Shown piece by piece: positions 18,695 through 29,702 of a stretch of 64,000 nt of DNA. Made by a program: the position numbers and the translations under genes. This DNA is from Physcia stellaris (Eukaryota; Ascomycota; Lecanoromycetes; Caliciales; Physciaceae): NCBI GenBank assembly GCA_018902385.1, contig JABSSW010000055.1:186001-250000 (forward strand), written 5' to 3'. Every line of letters starts with the position of its first letter. The stretch's first letter is position 1. The notes below the pieces were generated by a model. It made no database searches and had not been told where the DNA came from. It saw only the letters and a list, made by a program, of their open reading frames with translations.

Positions 18695-19082
18695 ATGTCT
18701 AATCAATCATCAACTCCTCCTCTAAGTCCCCGCCACGACCTTCTCTCGAACGTCCGTTCTCTCAATAATCTCCTCACGACTAAACTCCGAGGGGACCATC
18801 TTCTTTTCCTGACGAACAGGCTTTAAACAACGCCATAAGAGCGCAAGTCAAATGGTTGAGATTCCATCGAAATCTGAATCTGATAGCACACTCTGGTGGG
18901 GGGAGAGTATCTTAAGGGTCAAACGGTGTCTTTGGTGGCTACAGAATATGGTCTTGGGGTGGAGGGATGACAGAGCCATAGATGCGCGAGAGAGAGTACA
19001 GCTTGTGAGGCTGAAGATGGAGCTGGAGGATGTGCAGGGGTGGAAAATGGCGCTTAATAGAGCCTGGGATACTGTTGGGTGA
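18695..19082 (+). pseudogene. Array family member, frame-disrupted, opposite strand
   Basis: Starts at ATG 18695 (MSNQSSTPPLSPRHDLLSNV) but stops at 18826. A second frame continues with QALNNAIRAQVKWL, comparable to AALNQAIQQQLQTI of the neighbour at 17918-18283. A third continues with LRVKRCLWWLQNMVLGWRDD, comparable to EYLFTELETLVTSW, and RVQLVRLKMELEDV near the end. Two frame changes are needed and neither fits a good intron. It looks like a dead inverted duplicate of the 17918-18283 gene. Confidence 0.55.
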
Positions 19083-19218
19083 AGCGAATGTGGAAGAGGA
19101 GCAAGGTGATGGGTTTTGAATGAGAAACAGGGATAGTTGGGAACACTTCTTCGAATGTTCGTGCATGTAACACTCTATGTAAGCCTGCTCAACTCAAAGC
19201 CAGCAGCACGGCGCTTAT

Positions 19219-19424
19219 ACCATGGTCTGGTAGTAACTGGTGCTAGTAAATTTTATGATGCAACGACAGATCTACGTTTACCCGACTTAGAACGAGATCA
19301 GAAGATGATGTCATCTTCATGTCGGCTTCATATGCTTTGTGCCAAAGAGGCGTACGCGTTTTGTCATAATGAGTGCATTTGACGTTGCATCAAAGGCAAG
19401 ATAGCACCACACCAGACCATGGGA
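19219..19424 (+). mobile_element. MITE copy 6
   Basis: ACCATGGTCTGGTAGTAACTGG at the left and CACCACACCAGACCATGGGA at the right are inverted. The interior contains CCGACTTAGAACGAGATCAG and GCTTTGTGCCAAAGAGGCGT. It is the copy closest to copy 1. Confidence 0.75.
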
Positions 19425-19623
19425 TGGTGACAAACATGACCTGAAGTAAAAACACGGAAAACAGAAGCATCAATTTGACTTTAATTATGAGTACATTCCA
19501 AATCGCTGAAAATTGACCTGAACTTGCGTTAAAAAGCGCATCAACTCCGAAGATATAAACCAAGATTTGCAAGAAAATGAGACGCTGTGATCACACCTTT
19601 AAGAAGCTTCATTGAAACATAAC

Positions 19624-20847
19624 CTAGGTGCAAGCAATTGCACACCCATCTGGTGCTGCCTCATTCGTGCATCCAGCAGGAACAACGCATGTGGAAGTCG
19701 GCGCTGGAGCGGTCGTTGTGGCACAGTCAAAGCTCGTTGTGGCAGGTAGCGTAGACCACGCACATGGTTCGCCACTCGACTGCATCACGTATTTCGAGCT
19801 ATCCCCACAGTCGCACCAGCCTTGGCTATCTGCTATGGCAGCACAGGTATTTTGGGGATCAGCAGCATGTTCGCATGTAACAGCAGCAGCCGTGGTCGTT
19901 GCTGGTGCGCTGGTTGACGGACGAGGTCTTCCGCTCCAGGTCGAAAGGAAGTCGATGCATCCTTGGTAATGCGAGCTCGCATAGGCCGTAAAATAGGCTT
20001 GTACATCTGCGTTTCCAATACTCGAGAGCTGATTGCCGATATCATTAACCGTGCCAGCCATGAGAGCGTTTTGGTTTTCGGATAGATACTTTTGGATAGC
20101 GGGGCCGAAGAAGTTGAAGAAGGTAGCATCATCACCAGAGCTGGGGCCACCCTTCCCGGTGAGATTACCTGTGAAGACTTGTTTCTTGAAGCTGTTGAGC
20201 GCATTCGGAATACCTTTGAGATTATTGAGATTGGTCACTGCGCTTGCAATAGCACTGTTTTCAGCACCTTTAGTGAAAACAGCGCTTGAGGCTGAGGCCC
20301 ATACACTGCTAGGAATGTTGGTAGGCTGAGGAGATTTGAAAGCTTCGCCTATCACCTGCAACTCGAAGATATGGTCGACGTTCCATGGGTTGGGTCCTCG
20401 AATCTGGTTAGGATCATCCGGTTTGGGGATTGGGGAAACATCAGGACTTGTCGAGGTAAAGGCTGTGAATGAAGCCGCAGCATCCGAGGTTGCAGTATCA
20501 ACTTGGAACCAAGTGGCAGTGGGCTGGTCCGTATAGATACCACGGGCAGATACAGCTAATTTATCGTCATTATTGCGAACAGTCAGACCGAGAATTGCAT
20601 CCGTTGACTTACCTTTTCGGAGTGCATCCGTACCATCGGCGAGGATCTGCGCTTGATCCTCATCTTCCGGCTCAATACCTGACGGGTCTTCGGCACTCTC
20701 AGGTCCAGGATCCTGCCTTCTGAAATGTTTGAGATTTATGGCATTGATGCCTCTTTGACTGTCAAGGGGAGAACTCTGCACGATGGCTGTCTGAAGAAGG
20801 GCGATGAGGGGAAGAGAGAGAGCTACAACTTTAGAGGGGAACATCAT
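19624..20847 (-). CDS. Secreted protein with D-H-x-x-E-L-Q motif and Cys-rich C-terminus
   Basis: Intronless ORF of 407 residues. Residues 1-25 (MMFPSKVVALSLPLIALLQT) form a classical signal peptide; LKHFRRQ near residue 43 could be a Kex2-type KR/RR processing site. Residues about 50-310 form a domain containing WNVDHIFELQVIGEAF near its middle. The D-H-x-x-E-L-Q signature occurs in several uncharacterised fungal secreted proteins, and whether it is catalytic is not established. The C-terminal ~90 residues are Thr/Ala/Pro-rich with about ten Cys (CEHAADPQNTCAAI, GWCDCGDSS, CVVPAGCTNEA), probably disulfide-bonded and O-glycosylated. It is codon- and GC-richer than the array genes around it. 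Likely an extracellular enzyme or effector-like protein; the role is open. Confidence 0.75.
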   Translation of the reverse strand: MMFPSKVVALSLPLIALLQTAIVQSSPLDSQRGINAINLKHFRRQDPGPESAEDPSGIEPEDEDQAQILADGTDALRKGKSTDAILGLTVRNNDDKLAVSARGIYTDQPTATWFQVDTATSDAAASFTAFTSTSPDVSPIPKPDDPNQIRGPNPWNVDHIFELQVIGEAFKSPQPTNIPSSVWASASSAVFTKGAENSAIASAVTNLNNLKGIPNALNSFKKQVFTGNLTGKGGPSSGDDATFFNFFGPAIQKYLSENQNALMAGTVNDIGNQLSSIGNADVQAYFTAYASSHYQGCIDFLSTWSGRPRPSTSAPATTTAAAVTCEHAADPQNTCAAIADSQGWCDCGDSSKYVMQSSGEPCAWSTLPATTSFDCATTTAPAPTSTCVVPAGCTNEAAPDGCAIACT

Positions 20848-22266
20848 TTTTGCTGAGATCGAAATACAGGTAATATTGGAACGATGTACGAAAGGGGTGA
20901 GAATTGTTTGTCATTTGAGAACGAGTAGCAAGAGATGGATCGAACTTATACTTATTTGCATTGAGAGCTGATGTAGGGGACAGTAAGCACAACGTTTGAA
21001 ACAAGGGCTTGGATTCCATTCGAGGGAGGATGTTGTTTCCGATGTGAGTGCGATACTGCTGTTGGGAGTAAGCTGACCAGGAAAAACATCCTAGTGATAA
21101 GCCCACTGCTTTCGTAGCACTTGCAAAATAGTAGCTGAAAGATAGAAGCATTGACGACGAGGGCTCAGAGTTGGACTTGGATCATTCAGGTCATTATGAT
21201 AGCGGCTTTTGGCAACGACAGGTACCAACAGGATAGCTCGTTGCAGATGACTCCCGGTGTTGGACATGCGTTTCAGTGGACTGTACATGGCAGACAAGTA
21301 GGACAATTTCATGGACTGTGATTCCTCACATTGTCGGCAGTGTTGAAGTGTGCTGGACTAGGGCATCGGCAATTAAGTCCGATCTTATCGCCTTCAGCTT
21401 CGGCCTTTTCACAATGACGTGTCTTGCTGTTCTCGTTCTGTTTAATTTGTAAGCCTTACCTTATCGAGCCTGTCTTCTCAGCTTTCCACCATCCTATGGA
21501 ATCCAGAGGCTGTGGAGGGTGAGTAAATCCTGATCCGGCGTTGTGTTGATTATAAGCATGGTGTGGCCGAGACGCTTTGAAAATTTCTTGACCAACAGGT
21601 GGGAAGCTTTCTGCACTGGCCAGCATGTCATAAGGCTAAAGTAAATCACCCCCACCCATGATGCGTGCAATCATGCCGTGCAGATCACGGCAAGTTCAGC
21701 CTCGACTCGATTTCCCTTGTCAAAAGTTCGCATTAAGTTGCACGGAGCCACCTGTATGCAACCTCGCAAATGATTTTCGGCAGATGACAGCATAGATCCT
21801 CGGATGGACGCCCAGGGGGCATCAAAAGGGCGAGCTGAGCTTCAGCTTGCATTGGAGAGGGCTGTGCAGACTTATAACAAAGGAATGTTATGCAGTGCAT
21901 CAGGAACCAACAATCTGGCTGTTGGTTCGTGAAGATTGGTGGTTAAATCAAGCTTTGCTCGTGAGAAGTTCGGGGCATTAAGTTGGGGGTTTGTTTCAGC
22001 CTTAAGAGGCTAAACCTGAACAGTACTAGAGGTAAAACTGGCGACGTTGGGTGGCAGTGTAAAGCAAAGCGCTGACCTTCTACGTCACCCTTCCAACACC
22101 GTATGCGAGCAACTCTTTACTATAAGCTAGCTATGTCAGCTCACAGTGCAGGTCTGCCTGGTGGTGTTGTCCACGTTTGTCGCCAATCGTGCTATAGAGC
22201 CCGACCGCGACAGTTTTTATCACTATCAGGATAGGCAATACGGTCGACAGCGGACTGCTAATAATC
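20848..22266. other. Long intergenic region, no gene supported
   Basis: 1.4 kb between the divergently oriented secreted-protein gene and the DUF4246 gene. Only short random ORFs are present. It presumably contains both promoters. I see no repeat of the MITE family here. Confidence 0.5.
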
Positions 22267-24313
22267 ATGGCCACGCGAAAACAGATAGGATGGACCGTTC
22301 CTGGGTTTGGCTTGCCCTTACGGTGGCCGCAAATGCAAAGCGTACGGTGGCAACCATTATTCCAACCTGATGAGAATACATTGTTGCTCTCGGCGCTGGA
22401 TGCGTCTGAATATCCGTGAGCTAGATTACTCTTAACTTAATTGGTCTAATGGAATCTCAATACTGATCCCACGAGCAGAAAGTTTTGCTACACTGTGCGG
22501 GAGCGCACAATGATAGCGCTCATCAACGAATTAACAGATATGGAAAACTGGGAGCGCAAGGTCTTTGACACAGAGTTCACTTTCAAGTGGAAAAGTGCAT
22601 TAGTGATGTCTGGCAGGGATGTGACCAGGTCGATGGCCGACTGGGTAAGTCGCTCGCCTTTGCATTGACAGACCGAGCATCCTAAGATCAGGTAGTGTGT
22701 AGAGGAAGCAAAGTACTATGTACGAAACCATTTTACATCTTCAAATATCCCCGCAATAGACGGCGGCGTCATCAAGTCTGATGATCGAGTTCCTCACTTT
22801 GTTCATGAAAGTCTTCAGAAACATATTGTATCTCTTGGCAGGGACAAGCGAAAGAGCTCCAGAAGCGATGGAGTCTCGGAGATCATTGATCCTTATCTCT
22901 TCGCTTTCGCTTTTGAGAAGACCAAAACGCTGAGACGAGGTGTAATGGCTCTTTCAGAATGCATTCGGCGATCGGGTGAAGGCGAGCTAGCGAAAATGCC
23001 ATCCAAAGATGACTGTGCAGAGAAGGATCCAGCCAAATACCCGAATGATATGGCTTGGTCTCGGCGCTTTCAATACTTGCCGTTCGATGTCAAGCTCAAT
23101 AACAAGGGGATGGGCAGTTGTCGGTGAGTATACCAAATTTCTCTTCAAAAAGGAAATTTCTAGCTAATCTCTATGCTCCAGAATAACATCTTACATCAAT
23201 GATGTAAATCCAGCAACTCACTTATCGTTTTACTGTATATTAGAGAATATTATCGAAAGCACCATCCCTATGTTCAATCATACCCTTATCGATCTTAAAG
23301 CACCCGGGTATCAAAACCAGCGTTTTCACGTTGCCGAGCTTGGACGTGTACCCGAGATCGTCAAAGAACCTGGTGAATTTCGACCTCCAGAACAACGCTC
23401 GACCCAACAGAATCTAGATTCCGAAGGCTATTACCGAGACGACATCTTCGTTGATCTTAAGAGGGAATTCTGGAATATAGGCCTGCAGTTCGTCCTGAAA
23501 GTCACCAACATAGAGCTTCAACCAGATAGACCCCAATTTGATGGCGAGGAGTGGCATATCGAAGGGCAAATGGTATTTCATCCTCCCAATTTCCGCCTGA
23601 AACCCAATATTTCATGTATTCATACCCCTTTGCGCTGCAAGGCGACATTCTGTACCAAACACCTGAGCGAACAATCCACCCCCGAGCATTTGGATTAGTG
23701 ATCTAACCTGCGTAATCAGAACGAGCGCATCTGCGCCACAGCTTTCTACATTATCTCCTCTCACAACGTTTCTTCATCTCCACATCTCTCCTTCCGCCGC
23801 CGTATCTGGGCCGAAGAAGCCACACTCGCGAAAGACCTCATTCAATCCCCGCCTTGGGCTCCAGAGCTCTACGGCGCTCGCTCTGGCGACCCTACTATCC
23901 AGCACATGGGCGATATCACCCTTCGCGAACGGCGACTGATAACTTACCCCAATACCTTCCAAACAAGGCTACTTCCCTTCCACCTAGACGATAAATCCAA
24001 GTCCGGGCATTTCACATTCATGGCGCTCCACCTCATTGATCCTAATCGACGAGCGATGAGCTCAGCTATGGTTCCCGTGCAACGAAGGGACTGGTGGGCC
24101 AGTGAAGTGAGGATTTCGTGTCCGCGGCTTTGGAAACTCCCTAGGGAGGTATTCGAGAGGATTATAGAACTGGTGGATGGGTATCCGCTTTCTCTGGAAG
24201 AAGGTTACCAGATTCGGGAGGAGTTCATGAAGGAGAGAGAATTGTTTCGAGAGAAGCATACCAAGGCTATGGAAGACTATTTGACTTGGGATTTAGATTG
24301 GGAGGATGAGTAA
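22267..24313 (+). CDS. DUF4246 family protein (complete, five exons)
   Basis: Exons 22267-22415, 22479-22644, 22696-23123, 23182-23572 and 23720-24313 join in frame to 575 residues; every junction has GT/AG ends and correct phase. The N-terminus MATRKQIGWTVPGFGLPLRW is followed by RERTMIALINELTDMENW, VEEAKYYVRNHF, IDGGVIKSD, and near the end WHIEGQMNERICATAFY, LPFHLDDKSKSGHFTFMALH and LIDPNRRAMSS. These are the hallmarks of DUF4246, a fungal family usually 550-700 residues long. The H-x-E (WHIEG) and the later H in a GHFTFMALHLIDPNRR context suggest a 2-oxoglutarate/Fe(II) oxygenase-like fold; that is inference. No signal peptide is seen. All reading frames are intact although the gene lies in a decaying compartment. 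Confidence 0.85.
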
Positions 24314-24623
24314 GTCGGTCTCCCCAGGTTTGCTATCTTTGTGTGGCCGGTTACAGCAGCTGATCTCTTGTGTAGCTGGATCCAAGTGTGATTTCACCTG
24401 TATAGAGAAGAGGACTGGATTAATAAGATACTTCGATAAAGTCAAGGCAAAGACCAGTACGCTTGTATTTCGCTTATTGCTTTCTATTCGTCGGGCAAGG
24501 GAGCTTTTTCTGCCTGAAAGTATACTTAGGCACAGGAGTAGGTCGCAAGAGGCCTTACAGTGAAAGTCAACGATTGAACTCCCTAACAACGATTCATTTC
24601 GCGTACTTCATACTTTTTCCTTA

Positions 24624-24843
24624 TCCCATGACCCGGACTGATCCTATTCTGCCTCTCATGCGATGCCGTTAACACAGCCATTAGATGAAACGCGTATTCG
24701 TCTTTGCTACCAAACATATGAAGATGCCATGCAAATCACATCATGTTTTTCATTTCGTTTCAAGTCGAATCATTTCAAATCCGCCGAACTTAATACACAA
24801 AAATGAGCACCATCAAGTGTCAAACCATCCAATACTCATGAGA
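24624..24843 (-). mobile_element. MITE copy 7 (old)
   Basis: TCCCATGACCCGGACTG at the left and AGCACCATCAAGTGTCAAAC...CATGAGA at the right correspond to the MITE ends. ACGCGTATTCGTCTTTG...AACATATGAAGATGCCATG corresponds to the interior in the copy 4/5 orientation. It is more diverged than the other copies. A lone TATCCCACGGGCTGG at about 25027 may be a further fragment. Confidence 0.5.
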
Positions 24844-25617
24844 CTGATTTTAGCTATTGGGTCAATCATGAGTGTAGTTTTAGCTATGATGTCAATCTAC
24901 TCTCTTTCATGCTTGACAACAAGCATTTTCAAACAAGTATACAGCTAAATTAAGCTGCACTCACAACTCAGCGGCACAGCTAGAGCCACTTACGTTCTGA
25001 TCTCCAGTTTCGTGGCTAAGTCAGCTATCCCACGGGCTGGCAGATTTAGCTCTCTTTGGTACTTCACGGCTTGGTAGCTTAGGAGATCGCCTGAATTGTC
25101 GCTGACAACAAAAGGAGAGAAAAAAATCGGAATGAGAAGTCTGGGGTTGAGCGATAACCAAAAATTATTTGACTGTCTAGAGGCTTGGTCTCCTGCACTA
25201 TGAGCTCTTGTTGCGCTCCCTTTGGAAGGATTCCACTCAGAACAGACTTAAACCTGACTTTGTATCAGGACAATTTAATCAGTGCATCCAAGGCTTCAAT
25301 CGAGTTGACAGGACAGATTTCTAAACTCAATATCCAATAGCAGGGAAATGCATTTTGGGCCAAAGGTAAATCCTCGAGATCCAAGCTTTTGACTCGCATC
25401 TCAAGGACTCCTCGATGAAGTATAATGATAGCCGAGTACCCGAGCAAACACGATATAATATAGCAAACCTTACCTAAAGTCTCTAATTCTGCACGCTCAA
25501 CGCTCTAGCAAAGAGCCAAAACCAGGCATACGATCAACCACACTTCATACCTAGAGCAGATCGCTCAGTAGGAACAGCAAGCCCTCCTTCATCATCTCCA
25601 CTCTCTCCACCACAACC

Positions 25618-26181
25618 TCACCAATAGTCATATTCATCCACCTCCCCACCCTCAGCCCTACAAATCTGCCCATCCAACTCCACATTCATAAGCCAAAACT
25701 GCAACTTATGCAAACCAATGCCCTCCCTCAACCTCCTCCTCCGATCCGCGCCCTCCACCCACTCCCTCGCATGCATCTCCAGCATCTCCCACACGTTCCT
25801 AAAATCCGGGGCCCCGTCCTCCCTCCCATCGTCGCTGATCCTGAGTTCCCTGAAGCGAGGATGGTCTTTGCATTTCTGCATCGCGTACTTGACGTGCTGG
25901 TTGAGATGCGGGCGTCCCTGCGCGGTTTCGAGGATGCCGTCGCTTTCTTTGGCGAGGAGGTAGGCCCAGAGGTTGGCGATCAGGGCGGGGAGGGAGTCGG
26001 TGCCGCAGGCGGTGGCGGCGATGTGCTTGTCGATGTTTTCGAAGAGCTCTCTGGTTTCTTTGTCGAGAGGAGGGGAGGGCTCGTATGGTGGGGGGGCGTC
26101 GGAGGAGGTGGAGAATTGGGAGCGGGCGTCCCAGTATTGGCTTAGGGTGCGGTAGCTTGAGGCGGCGGATCTGATGCTCAT
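25618..26181 (-). CDS. Array family member (long form)
   Basis: ORF of 187 residues, MSIRSAASSYRTLSQYW at the start. Residues 1 to about 45 are Ser/Pro-rich (SDAPPPYEPSPPLDKETREL, including a PPPY motif). A helical region follows (ALIANLWAYLLAKES), then KYAMQKCKDHPRFREL and DFRNVWEMLEMHAREW, both family landmarks, a basic helix (DRRRRLREGIGLHKLQFWL) and an acidic C-terminus ending DEYDYW. It is the array member closest in order to 749-1236 (both have H-P-x-F-R and a basic stretch after the Trp). Two large ORFs on the opposite strand are shadows of its codon bias. Function is unknown. Confidence 0.7.
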   Translation of the reverse strand: MSIRSAASSYRTLSQYWDARSQFSTSSDAPPPYEPSPPLDKETRELFENIDKHIAATACGTDSLPALIANLWAYLLAKESDGILETAQGRPHLNQHVKYAMQKCKDHPRFRELRISDDGREDGAPDFRNVWEMLEMHAREWVEGADRRRRLREGIGLHKLQFWLMNVELDGQICRAEGGEVDEYDYW

Positions 26182-27790
26182 GGTGGCGGAGGGAGAGTTA
26201 TTGGGGTTGCTCGGGTTTTTTGATTTTTTGATGGCTAGGGATATTTGTGTTATTTTATTGTAGATTTGATAGCTCTGTTTCTGGGTTCAGGGGTATGTGA
26301 GATTGATGGGTAGAGTAGAGGAAGGGGAGAGGAAGTCAGGAAGGAGATACTTATAATTCTGTTGAGAGTAGATTTGACGCACTAAGGTTGATATGACTGA
26401 ATATATGTCTTCTTTATGACTATTATTCGTAGAATCGGATGTCGACAGAAAGAGCAAGGTCATTTTGCGGGCCTTGTAGCCGACCCCAGCCAGCAACTTC
26501 TGTAATCACCGAAATTAAATTAGAATCATCCGCATATGTATTGACTGGGGTGATTTTTCAGTTCTTTGGCTCTGTCCACACAGTCCTTGCATCAAGTTTG
26601 ATTAAAAGGAAGTGAGAAGTCACCTACGAGGGGAAATATAGCTAGATATACTGCAAAAGAATGCTAGCCATGTGTTGTTAGGACAAATCCCTAACAACGC
26701 GTCGTATAACCAATGCTTCTATCACGGCATCGGCAGCTCAAACTTATCGTCGAAAAATTTTCTTCCAGAGGTAGGAGACGCTATCCAAGATCCAAATAGG
26801 GTCAGATAATGTGTTTAACCAGATTGCTGATTGTCTACAGCTAGATTCCATACAATGGCACGCGCCCAGAAAAAGAGCATCCGACATCCAAAAAGCCATG
26901 GAACGTCTGAAGGATATCCCCGTTGCACGACTGATGCTGGTTGAGGTCAAAGCCACGTCATTCGACCTCGAAAGGTTTGATACGCAAATTTGACTCGAGT
27001 TGATGGACTTTGTAAATCGCAAGCTCCGTAAATAGCTTACGATGGGAAGATGAAGTAGATATTGATATTGTCTGTATCGAGGCTCAACCTGTATCAAATG
27101 GAGGCGTCTTCGGTGCTGGAAGTCTCTGCGCCTGTCGAACTAGGTTTTCGGCAGTCGCCGAGACAGTTTTGAATTCGACAGAGGGCCTACGGTAGCTGCA
27201 ACTGTGTATGCAGCAAATCTACCATCATAGGCTGCACGAGAAGCTGTTGATGAGACAGAGCGTATCAAGCATTTTGTCGAAGTAAGACCAAGCAACATTT
27301 AATGGCTTGCTTAGGTAATGGACCGATATCGAACGAAGTGATCGCATGCATTGGCATGGCACTGACGGCTTACATAAGACTCCGGGTGCGCCAAGATCGG
27401 CTTTCCGCCCCCAAAGCGCGTTCTGATGCCGCCCCAACGTCCTCCAACTCTAGGCACATGTAAGGTACCTTGTCTACGAGTCTACCCAACTATCAGCATG
27501 TTCTTTCTGCATCCTAAGGTAGACAAAGGAGCTGAAGCCTATTAGATGTGGACTCATGGTGTCTGAGTCCTGCTATAAAGTATCACCAGGCCTGGAAATG
27601 TCTTCTTCATTTCCACATCGTACGCCGTCATACCGCCGCCCTCTTGCATCACAGACCTTCAAACATGCGAACCGCGGTGATGCCTACTTCGCACTTCTTG
27701 CCAGCTGGCATCTTTTGGCTTCTCGGCCAATTCTATTACACTTTATCTACGCTGGTCATCTTTCCAACACAAGCCGCTCTGTAGGTCACA
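26182..27790. other. Intergenic, no gene supported
   Basis: 1.6 kb. An ORF at 26811-26993 (plus) and an overlapping one on the minus strand have no partner exons or recognisable domain. The plus-strand stretch LKDIPVARLMLVEVKATSFD looks protein-like, so a relic exon is possible but not supported. Confidence 0.35.
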
Positions 27791-29702
27791 ATGAACTTCA
27801 AATTAGCGCTCGTCTGCTCCTTGGCTGGAACATGCCTTGGCTCTTTACTCCCCATCATCTTCAAAGGGTCTAAACTTTTCGACAGCTCTGGAAAGCAATT
27901 CTTCATCAAGGGTATGTGTTCAAATATCACGATCCCGGTAGTTCCTTACTGACCTATGCAATCAGGTGTAATTTATGCTCCGTATAGTTACGAACTCAAC
28001 TCAACCGGGTCCGATGTTCTGGCTGACCCCAGACAATGCCGTCTCGACGCCCGCCTTATGCACTCCCTAGAGTCAATACGATTCGTGTTTTTCAAGTCGA
28101 CAGTGAACTAAACCATACAGGGTGTATGCACGTCTTCAAGAGCTTCGGAATATACTTATTGCTGAGCCTATCAACTGGCAACAACATAATTGACTGGGTG
28201 AGTTGCACGATTTAGGGAGGTCGCCAATCACGATCTGCATCCAATTGCTGTTCCGACGTGGAGCACAACGCGATTATGCGATTCAGTAAAAGAGCTGATA
28301 CTTAAATCTTAGTCACAACTATCATGGACACAAGATATGTTCAATGAGTATACCAATACTCTGCTCGAGTTCTCTCAGTACGACAATCTCTTGGCTGTAG
28401 ATATTGACACGAACACTCGTAAGTGAAGACTCCCTCAGTTGCAGCCTTGTAGGTTGCCAGCTCATCAGGTATAGCGGATGGTATAGCGGACAATGACACG
28501 GTGGCGCCTTATATCAAGGCCGCGGTGAGCGATGTCAAGAAATACAGGAAAGCCCAGGGCATGCGCCCAATACCAATTGGATATTCCTATCTAGAATATG
28601 GCGATCCTATTACCAGTTACTTCAGAGACTATCTTGTATGTGGGAATGATAGTTCTTCAACCGTCGACTTCTTCGGTTATTCATCATATACCTATTGTGA
28701 TCAGCGGTTCTATTCTCGTGCCAAATTTGATGTATTTCGCAACACTTCACTCGATTTGCCGCTACCACAATTTTTCTCAGAGACAGCATGCACCAACTCA
28801 AACCGTACATTTAGTGATCAAGACGCTATCCTTGGCCCGCATATGAAGGATACATGGAGTGGATCAGTAGTGTGCGTCTCAAACTCATTGGCTTTGCAGC
28901 CTGCACTAACGTTTGCTAGATACCAATGGCGCGAGATGGACGATCGCTACGGGATAATCTCTTATAGCGACGAGGGCATTTCCTCGGTTCTTGGACGCAC
29001 TGGTACACCTATACCCATCTCATCTGACTTCTACAATCTGAAAAGGTATGTTATTCCGCTGTTCCGAGAATTATCACTTGACGATTACAAGTCATTGGGA
29101 GACCTTGACCCCAGCTGGCGTCGCAAGCTCCTCATACACTGTCAAGGGCACCGTGCTTGCCTGTCCATCATCTACGAATAGCGGTGACTGGACTATTAAT
29201 GGAGATGCACCGCTCCCTACTATAAAGAACCTTGTCATCCGGACTAGGAGTCTCTCAGCGAGCAATCTCTTCATTCCATTCTCCACAGCTCATACTTTAG
29301 TGTCGAGCACTAGCAACCAATTTATACCCTCGGCAAGCCCTTCCCCCTAAGAGCTCGTCCAAGCTCCCTACAAATGCAAAAGCCGCCTTGGGAGTTGCTG
29401 TTCCACTCACGTTCATTGGCAGCGTCGGTATCGCAATACTAGTAATGCGACGAAAGCAGAATGCAACAAAAATCGTGAAGGTGAAACACCACACTGTGCA
29501 GACGTTTCCAGAGGATGATCCATGGGCTAGGCGAGAATTAGGCGGTGGTGAAATTTCGCAATTACATTCTGAGGATACAAGGAATGAATCAGGTGGCCGA
29601 GCCCGGTATCAACTAGCCGATGAGACAGCTATTCGATCCGAGCTCAATGGTTATGAGCCACCCGAGTTGCCATCAAATCAGAGGACACAAAGGAGTGACT
29701 GA
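27791..29702 (+). pseudogene. GH72 beta-1,3-glucanosyltransferase (GAS/GEL type), decayed
   Basis: Starts MNFKLALVCSLAGTCLGSLL (signal peptide), then FFIKGVIYAPYSYEL, LADPRQCRLDARLM, NHTGCMHVFKSFGIYLLL, VAPYIKAAVSDVKKYR, VDFFGYSSYTYC, LPQFFSETAC and DTWSGS...RYGIISYS, the order of GAS1/GEL enzymes that elongate cell-wall beta-1,3-glucan. Introns with good ends are seen near 27913-27964, 28199-28314, 28419-28469, 28870-28920 and 29047-29090. One base appears lost near 28077 (L-E-S, then I-R-V-F-Q in another frame). A second frame change precedes the C-terminal membrane segment (about 29310-29390, AALGVAVPLTFIGSVGIAIL). The nucleophile Glu (FFSE) is kept, but the usual Asn-Glu acid/base pair is replaced (DIDTNTRIAD). 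Probably a pseudogene; a sequencing error could explain the shifts but not the lost Glu. Confidence 0.75.

Noticed and set aside
25708-26145. Plus-strand ORFs over the 25618-26181 gene
   Set aside because: Shadow frames. The minus-strand frame carries both family landmarks.
26811-26993. Possible exon
   Set aside because: No adjoining exons with splice signals and no recognisable domain.
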